A DNA stretch of 64,000 nt from an uncultured Eudoraea sp. (GCF_947258925.1 NZ_CAMYKG010000001.1:1-64000); one strand, 5' to 3'. Positions 34,084-43,915 are shown, counted from the stretch's first letter. Notes: generated by a model not told the origin, from the letters alone. A program made the numbers and translations.

Positions 34084-34941
34084 TTATCTAATCATTCTAT
34101 TAGTTCTTTTTATGGATTCTTCATTTTTCCAGTCAATCCATTTCTGTCCTTTGATCCTGCGCATAAGGTTATCAAAGTGCCTCATAATAAAGACATTGTA
34201 AACTGCCGTTGCGAGATTTTTGGGGTTACGGGCGAGCCCGCGCAGACTCATAGAAAAACCAGGGCTAATATATTTCATGTAGTGCCAGTAACCTTCAGGT
34301 ATATAAAGCGTTTCTCCATGGTTTAAATGCGTTTTGTACCCCTTTGCCAATTGTAAAGCGGGCCATTCTTCAAAATCCGGATTAGAAAAATCTATACTCT
34401 CGTGTGTAATTAGAGAATAAGGTATTTTATAGAGAAATTTATTCTGAGTTTGAGAGAAAAGGACACATTCCTTTTTGCCTTCAAAATGGAAATGGAAGAT
34501 ATTGGCCAGATCAATATCATAGTGCATGAAGGTATAGGAATTAATTCCGCCAAAAAATAACATAGGAAGACCTTTCAGTAATTTTGGGCCAAGTTTTGGA
34601 TATGTAAAATCATTTTGTAGTTGCGGAACTTCCTTTATTAAATTCCATAAAAATATTCTGTATTTCGTGGGCTCCCGCTTCAGAAGATCTATATAGGCTC
34701 CCATCTTCATTTTGGCATGGGGTTCATTAAACCCTTCTTTATAATCTACAGGCCTGTCATCATATAGTGGTACCGTTATATCTCCTGCCACCTCATTTAT
34801 ATAATCGAAATTCCATTTGGTATAGGCAGGCCAATCCGTGATAAACTTTTCAATAACAACCGGCATTTGAGGCCTGTAATAGTTTGTTATAAAGTCCTCT
34901 CTGCTAATGGTTTTTACTCTTGGTATATCTTTTAATTGCAA
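34084..34941 (-). CDS. JmjC/cupin-like Fe(II)/2-oxoglutarate oxygenase
   Basis: A 285-residue cytosolic protein of the cupin_8/JmjC group. The iron ligands are seen as His140-x-Asp142 (FMHYDID) and distal His220 (YIPEGYWHYM); MPVVIEKFITDWPA and TLYIPEGYWH are typical of bacterial JmjC hydroxylases. Such enzymes hydroxylate proteins or small molecules; the target is unknown. It lies 96 bases upstream of the GNAT-like gene on the same strand, and the bioB gene ends 64 bases further upstream. Confidence 0.88.
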   Translation of the reverse strand: MQLKDIPRVKTISREDFITNYYRPQMPVVIEKFITDWPAYTKWNFDYINEVAGDITVPLYDDRPVDYKEGFNEPHAKMKMGAYIDLLKREPTKYRIFLWNLIKEVPQLQNDFTYPKLGPKLLKGLPMLFFGGINSYTFMHYDIDLANIFHFHFEGKKECVLFSQTQNKFLYKIPYSLITHESIDFSNPDFEEWPALQLAKGYKTHLNHGETLYIPEGYWHYMKYISPGFSMSLRGLARNPKNLATAVYNVFIMRHFDNLMRRIKGQKWIDWKNEESIKRTNRMIR

Positions 34942-35005
34942 TTTCTAAAAGGATTAAAAATTCTGTATTAAAACATAATAGAAAGCATTACTGCTGCTAA
35001 ACCCG

Positions 35006-36106
35006 CTATGAAAGCTTCTCTCTCCCGGATTTGGCCCTAGCATGTTCGTTGCGCTCTATCTTATGTTCAGGTCTTGACCATTTTGGTTTTTCACCAATGG
35101 GTTGTAAAAGAGATTCATTGGCCTCCACAGTGCTGGGTTGCGGAGCCTTTACAAAAGGTTTTTGCGGAGTAAGTCCTAATTGATCAAACATTTCAAGGTC
35201 TTCATTAACATCAGGGTTTGGAGTAGTCAATAATTTATCTCCGGCAAAAATAGAATTCGCACCGGCAAAAAAGCACATGGCCTGACCTTCCCTGGTCATT
35301 TCTGTTCTACCTGCAGAAAGTCTTACCTGGGTTTTAGGCATTACTATTCGCGTTGTAGCAACCATCCTTATCATATCCCAAATTGGTATGGGTTCAATGT
35401 CCTGCAAAGGCGTGCCTTCAACTGCAACAAGAGCATTAATTGGAACCGATTCAGGCTGAGGGTTCAAAGTAGATAAAGCTACTAACATCCCTGCTCTATC
35501 TTCTAATTTCTCACCCATCCCAATAATTCCACCACTGCATACCGTTACATTGCTTTTCCTGACATTCTCAATGGTTTTTAATCTATCATCAAAGGCTCTG
35601 GTAGAAATAACATCTTTATAGTAATCTTCAGAAGTATCCAGATTATGATTATATGCGTAAAGACCAGCTTCTGCCAGCCGCCGTGCCTGATTTTCTGTGA
35701 GCATTCCCAATGTGCAACAAACTTCCATATCGAGTTTGTTGATTGTTCTAACCATCTCTAAAACCTGATCAAATTCTTCACCATCTTTTACATTTCTCCA
35801 TGCCGCTCCCATGCAAACGCGTGAACTTCCGGACGCCTTAGCACGCAATGATTGTGCCTTAACCTGTTGGACAGTCATCAAGTCGTTTCCCTCAATGTCT
35901 GTATGATAGCGAGCAGCCTGGGGACAATATCCACAATCTTCAGGACACCCACCTGTCTTTATAGAGAGCAAGGTAGATACTTGTACCGTATTTGGATCAT
36001 GAAATTTACGATGTACTGTTGCAGCTTCGTATAATAATTCCATGAAGGGCTTATTATATATATTCAGTATTTCATCTTTTGTCCAATTATGACGCACTAC
36101 ATCCAT
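35006..36106 (-). CDS. bioB: Biotin synthase
   Basis: A 366-residue radical SAM enzyme that inserts sulfur into dethiobiotin. The SAM-cluster motif is C54-x3-C58-x2-C61 (GGCPEDCGYCPQ). SSRVCMGAAWR, the YAYNHNLDTS motif and the C-terminal RLSAGRTEM, with the Arg that binds the [2Fe-2S] cluster, are all present. Residues 320-366 are a charged tail longer than E. coli BioB. It is the last gene of the minus-strand biotin locus, 86 bases after the ketoacyl synthase, with its own TATTTTTG box upstream. Confidence 0.97.
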   Translation of the reverse strand: MDVVRHNWTKDEILNIYNKPFMELLYEAATVHRKFHDPNTVQVSTLLSIKTGGCPEDCGYCPQAARYHTDIEGNDLMTVQQVKAQSLRAKASGSSRVCMGAAWRNVKDGEEFDQVLEMVRTINKLDMEVCCTLGMLTENQARRLAEAGLYAYNHNLDTSEDYYKDVISTRAFDDRLKTIENVRKSNVTVCSGGIIGMGEKLEDRAGMLVALSTLNPQPESVPINALVAVEGTPLQDIEPIPIWDMIRMVATTRIVMPKTQVRLSAGRTEMTREGQAMCFFAGANSIFAGDKLLTTPNPDVNEDLEMFDQLGLTPQKPFVKAPQPSTVEANESLLQPIGEKPKWSRPEHKIERNEHARAKSGREKLS

Positions 36107-36128
36107 ATGAAAAATTGTTAATTGAACT

Positions 36129-36136
36129 CAAAAATA
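36129..36136 (-). promoter_or_regulatory. Candidate bioB promoter (-7 box)
   Basis: TATTTTTG on the minus strand (36136-36129) fits TAnnTTTG and predicts a start near 36123, a leader of about 17 nt to the bioB ATG. Confidence 0.4.
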
Positions 36137-36192
36137 ATCTTTAATCCCTAAAATATCCATAAAATCAATCTTAATTGTAGTGATCCCAACTA

Positions 36193-37398
36193 TTAGGTTT
36201 TAGGTGTTTTCAATAAAACACTCACCGCATTCCCACCAAATCCTACAGCATTAATTAATACCCTATTTATTTGTGCAGGAGAATCGTATTCTTTAAATGG
36301 AGTGCCCAAAAAGTTTTGTTTCTTCAGCATTAAAATTGCCATTTCAAGACTTAGAATTCCGGAGGCACCAAATGTATGACCAACCTTCCACTTATTTGTA
36401 GTGAGGGCTGGCATGGAATTACCAAAGATTGTTTCAATTGCGGTATACTCTGCTACATCTCCTTTTACGGTACCGGGCGCATGCATGACAATTACATCTA
36501 CTTCCCCGGGAGCTAAGTTTTTTAAAGCCATAAGCATTGATTCCTGTAAACACTGTGCATTCGCTGATAGCGAAATATTATGTTTCAAAGGCTCCGTCGC
36601 AAATCCCACGCCCTCCAGTATAGCAAGGGAATCTTCAGTAATTCCTTTTGTCAAACAAGCAGCTCCAGCACCTTCACCGAGTACCATGGAGTTTTCTTGC
36701 TTTTCGAGATCAAGAGCTCTACAGGGATATGCACTATTACTTTTGGAAGCATATATCTTTAAAGCTTTCATCTGAGCAATCGTAAAAGGAGTCAATGGGG
36801 CTTCGCTACCTCCAATAAGGAATTTATCGGTCATTCCGCTTTTTATCCATGCCATACCATTTAATAAAGCATGCAGCGCTGTTGAACAGGTAATAGAGTG
36901 CGAAATAGTGGGTCCCTTGGACTTAAGATCATCAGCGATCCAGGAAGATATATTTCCCAAAGTAGTCGTCGGTGAAGTTAAAACCGCAGCAGTATTATTA
37001 TTTAAAAAATCACTGTGGTACTTTTCAAATAACCCGGTGGCTCCTCGGGAAGAACCCATATTTATTCCGAAATTTTCCTTTTCTCCCCAACCGGCATGTT
37101 CAACTGCCTTCCTGGCTGCATAAATTCCGTAAAGGACGCTGTCGTCAAGATTTTGATATCTGGAATTGCTATTTCTAATAGTATTCACTTCCAATTTGGC
37201 AGATTCAGATAGAGAAGAAACCCACGCCTTGGTGTCTCCAAAACTCACTTCTTTTAAAAGATGAGTAGTTTTTTGATAATTGGAGCAAATATCCTCCTTG
37301 GTTATCCCCAAAGGAGAAATAGAAGCGATTGATTCAATACAAATGTTTTCTGCCAAAGCATCACTATTTAAAGTAAAAATAAAAGTTCTTACCTTCAA
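36193..37398 (-). CDS. Beta-ketoacyl synthase (KAS I/II-like) in the biotin locus
   Basis: 401 residues from a TTG at 37398; another TTG at 37356 would give MAENICIESIASISPLG, closer to the family N-terminus. No in-frame ATG fits. The active-site triad is complete: Cys171 (ITCSTALHALLNG), His306 (VIVMHAPGT) and His341 (WKVGHTFGASG), so it should condense acyl chains. HAPGT replaces the usual HGTGT, suggesting a diverged subfamily. It lies between bioB and bioA, with a Coa1-type gene on the other strand. A role in making the pimeloyl chain is inference. Confidence 0.88.
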   Translation of the reverse strand: MKVRTFIFTLNSDALAENICIESIASISPLGITKEDICSNYQKTTHLLKEVSFGDTKAWVSSLSESAKLEVNTIRNSNSRYQNLDDSVLYGIYAARKAVEHAGWGEKENFGINMGSSRGATGLFEKYHSDFLNNNTAAVLTSPTTTLGNISSWIADDLKSKGPTISHSITCSTALHALLNGMAWIKSGMTDKFLIGGSEAPLTPFTIAQMKALKIYASKSNSAYPCRALDLEKQENSMVLGEGAGAACLTKGITEDSLAILEGVGFATEPLKHNISLSANAQCLQESMLMALKNLAPGEVDVIVMHAPGTVKGDVAEYTAIETIFGNSMPALTTNKWKVGHTFGASGILSLEMAILMLKKQNFLGTPFKEYDSPAQINRVLINAVGFGGNAVSVLLKTPKT

Positions 37399-37422
37399 TG
37401 TGTAAAAACAATATTAAAAACA

Positions 37423-37851
37423 ATGAACAATGAACTAATACCTGAACCCAGTTGGTGGAAACGAAATTGGTCCTGGGCTTTACCGCTTGGTGGCTGCTTA
37501 ACGGTATTAATTATTGTAATTATCTCTGTTTCTTCCATATTCTTTGGTGTTACTTCAATGATGGATGATTCTGTTCCAATAGAACACGGTCTTCAAAAAA
37601 TTAATTCAGATCCCGAAATTGTAGAACTGATGGGAACTCCTATTGAAAAGAATGGCATGGTTCAGGGTGATTTTAATTGGAAAAATGACGCGAAAAGTGT
37701 CGATATCAAAGTGCCTATTACTGGCCCTAAAGAAAATGGAATTTTATTTATTAAAGCATCTGCTAAAGATGACAAATGGATTTATCATGAAATTAGAGTG
37801 GTTGTCCAGGACAACACCGAGGTAAATTTTCCAGAAGATGATTGGGAATAA
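37423..37851 (+). CDS. Coa1-like membrane-anchored protein
   Basis: 142 residues: short cytosolic N-terminus (NNELIPEPSWWKRNWSWALP), one membrane helix (about 20-45), then a periplasmic alpha/beta domain (VPIEHGLQKINSDPEIVELMGTPIE and a beta-sheet half). This layout resembles Coa1/Tim21-type cytochrome oxidase assembly proteins annotated in Bacteroidota; no oxidase gene is nearby. It lies on the plus strand inside the minus-strand biotin locus, 24 bases from the synthase start and 15 bases from the convergent bioA end. Confidence 0.75.
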   Translation: MNNELIPEPSWWKRNWSWALPLGGCLTVLIIVIISVSSIFFGVTSMMDDSVPIEHGLQKINSDPEIVELMGTPIEKNGMVQGDFNWKNDAKSVDIKVPITGPKENGILFIKASAKDDKWIYHEIRVVVQDNTEVNFPEDDWE

Positions 37852-37866
37852 ATAATAAACCCGGTC

Positions 37867-39138
37867 CTATTCAATTGTTTCCAAGGCACGTTCAATGATA
37901 TCATAAACCTTTGTTAGTTGAGCATCGGTAATTGTGTAAGGAGCCAAAATATATATTGTGTTGCCCAATGGCCGAAGGAATACGCCATGTTTCATGAAAA
38001 AGTTAAATAGTTGGTCTCGCAAACTACCATAACGATCCATAGAGATTTTTAAGTCAAGTGCAAAGATGATCCCACATTGACGAATTGCTTTCACCTTAGG
38101 GTGATCCTTAATTCTTAAACCAAAGGACCTGTGTGAATCTATTATTTTACGGATATTATTTTGAATTTCGTTAGACCGGAGTAGTTCCAAACCTGCCAGT
38201 GCAGCGGTACAGGCCAATGGATTTGCCGTATAGGTATGACCATGGAAAAGACCTTTGGAAATATCATTACTATAGAACGCATCAAACACCTTTTGTGTAG
38301 CAGATGTTATAGCCATTGGCAGCAAACCGGCAGTAAGTGCTTTTGAAAGGCAAATGATATCGGGTTTCACCGGGATATGATCTGAAGCAAAATATTTTCC
38401 AGTCTTTCCAAACCCCGTCATGACCTCATCTGCTATTAACAATACTTCATTTTTATGAAGCAGATCCAGTATCATATTCAATCCATTCTTATCATGCATT
38501 TTCATTCCGGCTGCACCCTGTACTAATGGTTCATAGATAAAAGCCGCTATATCATTCGAAGCTAATCTTGTAGTAAGCTGTTGCAAAATATTCTGGATAT
38601 TCTCTTCATCAGGTACGGGAATTCGTTCTACTTCAATAGAAAAATCTTCAAAAGGACCATTATAAACCGAGAGTCCCGAAACAGACATGGCACCAAAAGT
38701 ATCTCCATGAAAGCCTTCTTCGAATGCGAGAAGTACACGTCTTCTTTTGCCTTTATTAAAATGATATTGTAAGGCCATTTTAATACCTACCTCTGTAGCT
38801 GTGGAACCATTATCAGAAAAAAATAGTTTCATTTGATTAGACGGTAATATTTTTATCAGCTCTTCTGAAAGCTTGATAGCCGGTTCATGAGTAAAGCCGC
38901 TGAAAACCACCTGATCTAATATTTCCATTTGTTGCTGCACCCTTCCCAGGATAAATTCATTACAATGTCCATACATTGAAGTATACCAGGAGGCTATCCC
39001 ATCGATGTATGAATTACCCAATTCATCATACAGGATTGCACCCTTGGCCTTAACAATACCCAGCATATCGGAGTTCCGTTTATGTTGGGTAAGTGGGTGC
39101 CACAAATATTTCTTATCCCTTTCAGTTAAATTTTTCAA
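37867..39138 (-). CDS. bioA: Adenosylmethionine-8-amino-7-oxononanoate aminotransferase
   Basis: A 423-residue PLP enzyme that converts KAPA to DAPA with SAM as amino donor. Seen: DKKYLWHPLTQHKR (substrate-site segment), ASWYTSMYGHCN, FFSDNGSTATEVGIKMALQYH, the PLP Asp in LLIADEVMTGFGKTG, the Schiff-base Lys in IICLSKALTAG, and the GLFHGHTYTANPLACTAAL block typical of BioA. Length is normal. It is separated from bioD by 159 bases holding promoter-like elements. Confidence 0.97.
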   Translation of the reverse strand: MKNLTERDKKYLWHPLTQHKRNSDMLGIVKAKGAILYDELGNSYIDGIASWYTSMYGHCNEFILGRVQQQMEILDQVVFSGFTHEPAIKLSEELIKILPSNQMKLFFSDNGSTATEVGIKMALQYHFNKGKRRRVLLAFEEGFHGDTFGAMSVSGLSVYNGPFEDFSIEVERIPVPDEENIQNILQQLTTRLASNDIAAFIYEPLVQGAAGMKMHDKNGLNMILDLLHKNEVLLIADEVMTGFGKTGKYFASDHIPVKPDIICLSKALTAGLLPMAITSATQKVFDAFYSNDISKGLFHGHTYTANPLACTAALAGLELLRSNEIQNNIRKIIDSHRSFGLRIKDHPKVKAIRQCGIIFALDLKISMDRYGSLRDQLFNFFMKHGVFLRPLGNTIYILAPYTITDAQLTKVYDIIERALETIE

Positions 39139-39191
39139 TTTTTAAGTAATAAATGAATTGATTAAGTCCAAATTAACAGCGATATGGTAAA

Positions 39192-39273
39192 TACCTTTGC
39201 ACACAAAGTTATTACTTCTATTTGTCATGACCATCATTCCCATTGAGCTGCAACGGTTATAATTTCTGTTGCA
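39192..39273 (-). promoter_or_regulatory. bioA upstream region with promoter box and dyad
   Basis: On the minus strand TAACTTTG (39211-39204) fits the -7 element and predicts a bioA start near 39198. It overlaps the small dyad CTTTG-CACA-CAAAG, whose other arm supplies TACCTTTG facing the opposite way (39192-39199). Further upstream TGCAAC and GTTGCA (39249-39254 and 39268-39273) form an inverted repeat with a 13-base spacer, a possible regulator site. No ideal -33 TTG is seen. Confidence 0.35.
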
Positions 39274-39297
39274 ATCTATGAGTTGCTTTCATGTTCA

Positions 39298-39915
39298 TTA
39301 GAAGGCCATAAGCGCATCATGAAATTTGTCAGCATAATGTTGTATTACGGTTTTGTTAAAAGAAGTCTCTTCATCAATTCTGCCTAATACTTTTACCCCG
39401 GACTTTCGGGTTATAATGCCTTCGGTAGTTGGGTGTTCGTCTCCGCTGAAGATTACAGCAACATCAAATCCCTTATTTTGAAGGCTTTCAATGGTTAACA
39501 ATGAATGGTTAATACTTCCCAAATAATGCCTTGAAACAACAATTACCTGATAGGAAGGTTTGATGATATCCAGAATAGTATCCTTTTCATTTAGAGGAAC
39601 CATTAAGCCCCCTGCTCCTTCAATTATGAGATGATTTGTTGTTTTAGGTTCTTCTATTTGATTAATGTCAATCACAAGATTATCAATTTCTGCAGCTGCG
39701 TGAGGACTCATCGCTGTTTTTAATTCGTAATTGCTCTTATGAATTTTAGTCTTTTCATTAGAGATTAGTTCAGAGAGTTTCCTACTGTCAGAATTTTCCA
39801 AATCACCTGCTTGAACGGGTTTCCAGTAATCCGCTTTCAAAGACTCCGTTACAATTGCCGCAGCAATGGTTTTACCTACATCTGTGGATATTCCTGTGAT
39901 GAAAATTCGTTTCAT
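39298..39915 (-). CDS. bioD: ATP-dependent dethiobiotin synthetase
   Basis: A 205-residue enzyme that closes the ureido ring of DAPA to give dethiobiotin. The P-loop is FITGISTDVGKTIAAAIV (about 4-21), followed by DYWKPVQAGD, the Mg/carbamate-site segment ELKTAMSPHAAAEID, and HLIIEGAGGLMVPLN. Length is slightly short but typical for Bacteroidota. It follows the DUF2007 gene after six bases and ends 159 bases before bioA. Confidence 0.96.
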   Translation of the reverse strand: MKRIFITGISTDVGKTIAAAIVTESLKADYWKPVQAGDLENSDSRKLSELISNEKTKIHKSNYELKTAMSPHAAAEIDNLVIDINQIEEPKTTNHLIIEGAGGLMVPLNEKDTILDIIKPSYQVIVVSRHYLGSINHSLLTIESLQNKGFDVAVIFSGDEHPTTEGIITRKSGVKVLGRIDEETSFNKTVIQHYADKFHDALMAF

Positions 39916-39921
39916 TCTTTT

Positions 39922-40302
39922 CTACGGTTGGGTAATCATGTTACATTTGAGACATCTGTATTTTTTCTTTTCCAAAAATGGAAACAATTTATGGATCAAA
40001 CCTTTTCGTCTGTAGTAGACTTCAGATCTTTGTGCCTTACAATTTGGACAGGTTATTAAGTTTCCCTTATCGTCTACTGCATAATTTCTTATTTCATTGT
40101 ATACACTCAATGCCCTCTCTTTATCTTTTGAGTAGACCTGTAACTTCACCCCACCAATGGCCTGACTTATTAAAGGATCTGTATTTACAGTATTCTCATC
40201 CTTTAGAAAAACCGGAATACCTTCAGATTCAAGTTTTCCTTTAATTATTTGGACATCTGCAGCATACTCAAATGCGCCCAGAGTAAAGAATTCATTTTTC
40301 AT
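39922..40302 (-). CDS. DUF2007/zinc-ribbon protein
   Basis: 126 residues. The N-terminal 70 residues match the DUF2007 signal-transducing-type fold (GAFEYAADVQIIKGKLESEGIPVFLKDENT, later GGVKLQVYSKDKERALSVYNEI), a ferredoxin-like domain related to PII-like modules. The C-terminal part carries CPNC and CLKC pairs (about 85-120), consistent with a zinc ribbon. It overlaps bioF by 11 bases and lies six bases before bioD, so it is embedded in the biotin operon, though a role in biotin synthesis is not established. Confidence 0.82.
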   Translation of the reverse strand: MKNEFFTLGAFEYAADVQIIKGKLESEGIPVFLKDENTVNTDPLISQAIGGVKLQVYSKDKERALSVYNEIRNYAVDDKGNLITCPNCKAQRSEVYYRRKGLIHKLFPFLEKKKYRCLKCNMITQP

Positions 40303-41470
40303 GTTTTTTTATCGCTATTTGTAATAGTTGTAAGACATTGGTGATGTCTTCCTTCGAATTATAACTATGTAAACAAAACCTCAGACGTTCTTTTCCCTTT
40401 TGTACCGTTGGGGAAAGGATAGGTCTAACGTCAAATGTACTTTTTTGAATATTTTCTGCTACCTGAATTACCTGATTATTATCACCAATAATACAGGAAT
40501 GAATAGCTGAGATACTCGGAATGAAAAAAGATGAAATCCCTAAACGTTCCTTCTCGTGATTGAAATATTCTATATTTTTATGAAGAATTTTTCTTTCCCT
40601 GTTACCATCAGAGCCAGTCATAAATTGATAAGCAGCCATAATTGTTGCTAAGTTGTGGGGGGACATTCCGGTGGTATAGATAAAACTTCTTGCATAGTTT
40701 ATCAAATATTTCTTTAGGTCTGAACCGCCTAGTATGGCTGCCCCATGACAACCCAGAGCCTTACCAAAAGTTATGGTTCTGGCAAAAATATTCTCCTCTA
40801 AGTCCTGTTCCTGTACATTACCCAGACCATTTTTGCCAAACAATCCTATAGCATGGGCTTCATCGACAATTAGATTCAAATTGAATTCCTGACATATTGA
40901 AGCCATTGCCTTCAGGTCTGGTGCATCTCCATCCATTGAAAATACAGATTCGGTTGCAATATATATTTGTTCTGTGGTACCAATATCTCCCGTTTGCCGG
41001 ACCCGCTTTATTCTGGACAGTAAGTCATCAAGATCATTATGCCTGTATTTAAAGTTTCTGGCTTTACTCATGGCAATCCCATCCCTGATACTTGCATGAA
41101 TATACTCATCGTATAAGATTATATCATCTCTTTGAGGCACTGAAGAAAACAGGCCAATATTTGCATCATATCCAGAATTAAATACCAAAGCAGAATCAAC
41201 TTTATGAAATTTTCTAATAAGTTCTTCTACCTCATTATATAAAGAACTGTTCCCTGTAAGTAATCTTGAGCCGGAAGCACCATTAATACTTATTTCTTTT
41301 TCAGATAAAATGCGAATGGCATTATCGAAAACAGTACGGCTATGTCCAATTCCCAAATAGTCATTAGATGCAAAGTCAGTTCCGCCATTAACTTCAGGCA
41401 GTGATCTAAGCGCATTAATTCTCCTACGCTCTATTAACTTTTTTTGCAACTTTTCGGGCAAATTACGCAT
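40292..41470 (-). CDS. bioF: 8-amino-7-oxononanoate synthase
   Basis: About 392 residues from the ATG at 41470 (MRNLPEKLQKKL); the frame is open further upstream, but the promoter box at 41475-41482 excludes it. A PLP enzyme joining pimeloyl thioester and alanine. Seen: NDYLGIGHSRTV, GASGSRLLTGNSSLYNEVEELI, the Asp in LIVDEAHAIGLFGKNG, and the Schiff-base Lys in TITFGKALGCHGAAI. The promoter box ends four bases before the ATG, suggesting a leaderless or near-leaderless message. First gene of bioF-DUF2007-bioD. Confidence 0.95.
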   Translation of the reverse strand: MRNLPEKLQKKLIERRRINALRSLPEVNGGTDFASNDYLGIGHSRTVFDNAIRILSEKEISINGASGSRLLTGNSSLYNEVEELIRKFHKVDSALVFNSGYDANIGLFSSVPQRDDIILYDEYIHASIRDGIAMSKARNFKYRHNDLDDLLSRIKRVRQTGDIGTTEQIYIATESVFSMDGDAPDLKAMASICQEFNLNLIVDEAHAIGLFGKNGLGNVQEQDLEENIFARTITFGKALGCHGAAILGGSDLKKYLINYARSFIYTTGMSPHNLATIMAAYQFMTGSDGNRERKILHKNIEYFNHEKERLGISSFFIPSISAIHSCIIGDNNQVIQVAENIQKSTFDVRPILSPTVQKGKERLRFCLHSYNSKEDITNVLQLLQIAIKKHEK

Positions 41471-41474
41471 ATTG

Positions 41475-41482
41475 CAAATGTA
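41475..41482 (-). promoter_or_regulatory. bioF promoter box, adjacent to the start codon
   Basis: TACATTTG (minus strand, 41482-41475) matches TAnnTTTG; only CAAT separates it from the ATG, so transcription would begin at about the A of the start codon. Confidence 0.5.
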
Positions 41483-41530
41483 GCATATCCAATTTTTAAA
41501 TAGTATATTGAATTCCAGAAACTCCATTCA

Positions 41531-42064
41531 ATGGCAATTGAAATTAGCCGTGCACAAAATCGATCTGATTTAGAACAAATTCTGTCTTTACAGAAACAAA
41601 ACCTTCCCAATGCCCTGTCTCAAATAGAAAAAGAGAAGGAAGGCTTTTTAACCGTAACGCACACCCTGGATTTATTAGTTCGAATGAATAACGTATGCCC
41701 TCATATTATTGCAAAAGATGGTAATAAGCTTGTTGGCTACGCATTGTGTATGCATCCTAAATTTGGTGATGAAATTGCGATTTTAAAACCTATGATTAAT
41801 GAAATCAATACTATTCTACCACAGGATGAATCATTCATAATAATGGGACAGGTTTGCATTCATAAAGCATATCGAAAAGCCGGGATTTTCAGGAAACTTT
41901 ACAAAAAAATGCAAGAAACGGTCGGTTCAATTAATACGAACATTGTTACGGAAGTAGATGCTTCGAATACGCGTTCACTCATCGCGCACCTGGCTGTTGG
42001 TTTTCAAGAACTCAAAATTTATAACGCTTCCGGGAGGAAATGGCATTTAATAGCTATGAAATAA
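41531..42064 (+). CDS. GNAT-family N-acetyltransferase
   Basis: A 177-residue single GNAT domain: IEISRAQNRSDLEQILSLQKQNLP at the N-terminus, HIIAKDGNKLVGYALCMHP for the beta-sheet core, and the acetyl-CoA loop GQVCIHKAYRKAGIFRKLYKKM, followed by VDASNTRSLIAHLAVGFQEL. Substrate unknown. Divergent from bioF (60 bases) and followed by a bidirectional terminator shared with atpC. Confidence 0.9.
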   Translation: MAIEISRAQNRSDLEQILSLQKQNLPNALSQIEKEKEGFLTVTHTLDLLVRMNNVCPHIIAKDGNKLVGYALCMHPKFGDEIAILKPMINEINTILPQDESFIIMGQVCIHKAYRKAGIFRKLYKKMQETVGSINTNIVTEVDASNTRSLIAHLAVGFQELKIYNASGRKWHLIAMK

Positions 42065-42065
42065 A

Positions 42066-42095
42066 AAAGCCATACAAATGAATTCGTATGGCTTT
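42066..42095. terminator. Bidirectional terminator between GNAT gene and atpC
   Basis: AAAGCCATAC and GTATGGCTTT form a perfect 10-bp stem around a 10-base loop, flanked by A/T runs; serves both converging genes. Confidence 0.85.
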
Positions 42096-42113
42096 AATTC
42101 AATATTAAATTCC

Positions 42114-42392
42114 TTAATCAGCAAGAACAATCAGTTTATTATCATTAAGTTCTATTGTCCCGCCATTGATAGGGAGTATGGTTTTTCCATTCGAATCTTT
42201 GGTGAATCTATCTTCGTGTTCTTCCTCAATCTGGATATCACCCTGAATCTTTACTTCACCTTCCTGAAGAATTGAAACAATTGGAGCATGGTCTGTTAAC
42301 ATCTGAAATTCTCCATTAACTCCGGGCACAGTCACGGAAACCACTTCTCCAGCAAATAAAACAGCTTCAGGGGATACAATTTCTAGATACAT
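42114..42392 (-). CDS. atpC: ATP synthase epsilon subunit, short form
   Basis: 92 residues against 138 in E. coli. The N-terminal beta-sandwich is complete (MYLEIVSPEAVLFAGEVVSV, GVNGEFQMLTDHAPIVSIL, ending IELNDNKLIVLAD), but the two-helix C-terminal domain, which inhibits hydrolysis in E. coli, is absent, as is common in Bacteroidota. It lies 11 bases after atpD. The remaining F1Fo genes are not in the window, so atpDC form a separate unit. Confidence 0.95.
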   Translation of the reverse strand: MYLEIVSPEAVLFAGEVVSVTVPGVNGEFQMLTDHAPIVSILQEGEVKIQGDIQIEEEHEDRFTKDSNGKTILPINGGTIELNDNKLIVLAD

Positions 42393-42403
42393 AATACTAT
42401 ATA

Positions 42404-43915
<1,512 letters not shown>

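Noticed and set aside
34024-34326. A 100-codon plus-strand frame
   Set aside because: Mostly antisense to the JmjC gene; no promoter or recognisable domain.
39227-39262. An 11-codon frame (MTIIPIELQRL) downstream of a plus-strand -7 box in the bioD-bioA gap
   Set aside because: Too short to judge; no adjoining terminator or conserved partner, and the box is explained by a dyad.
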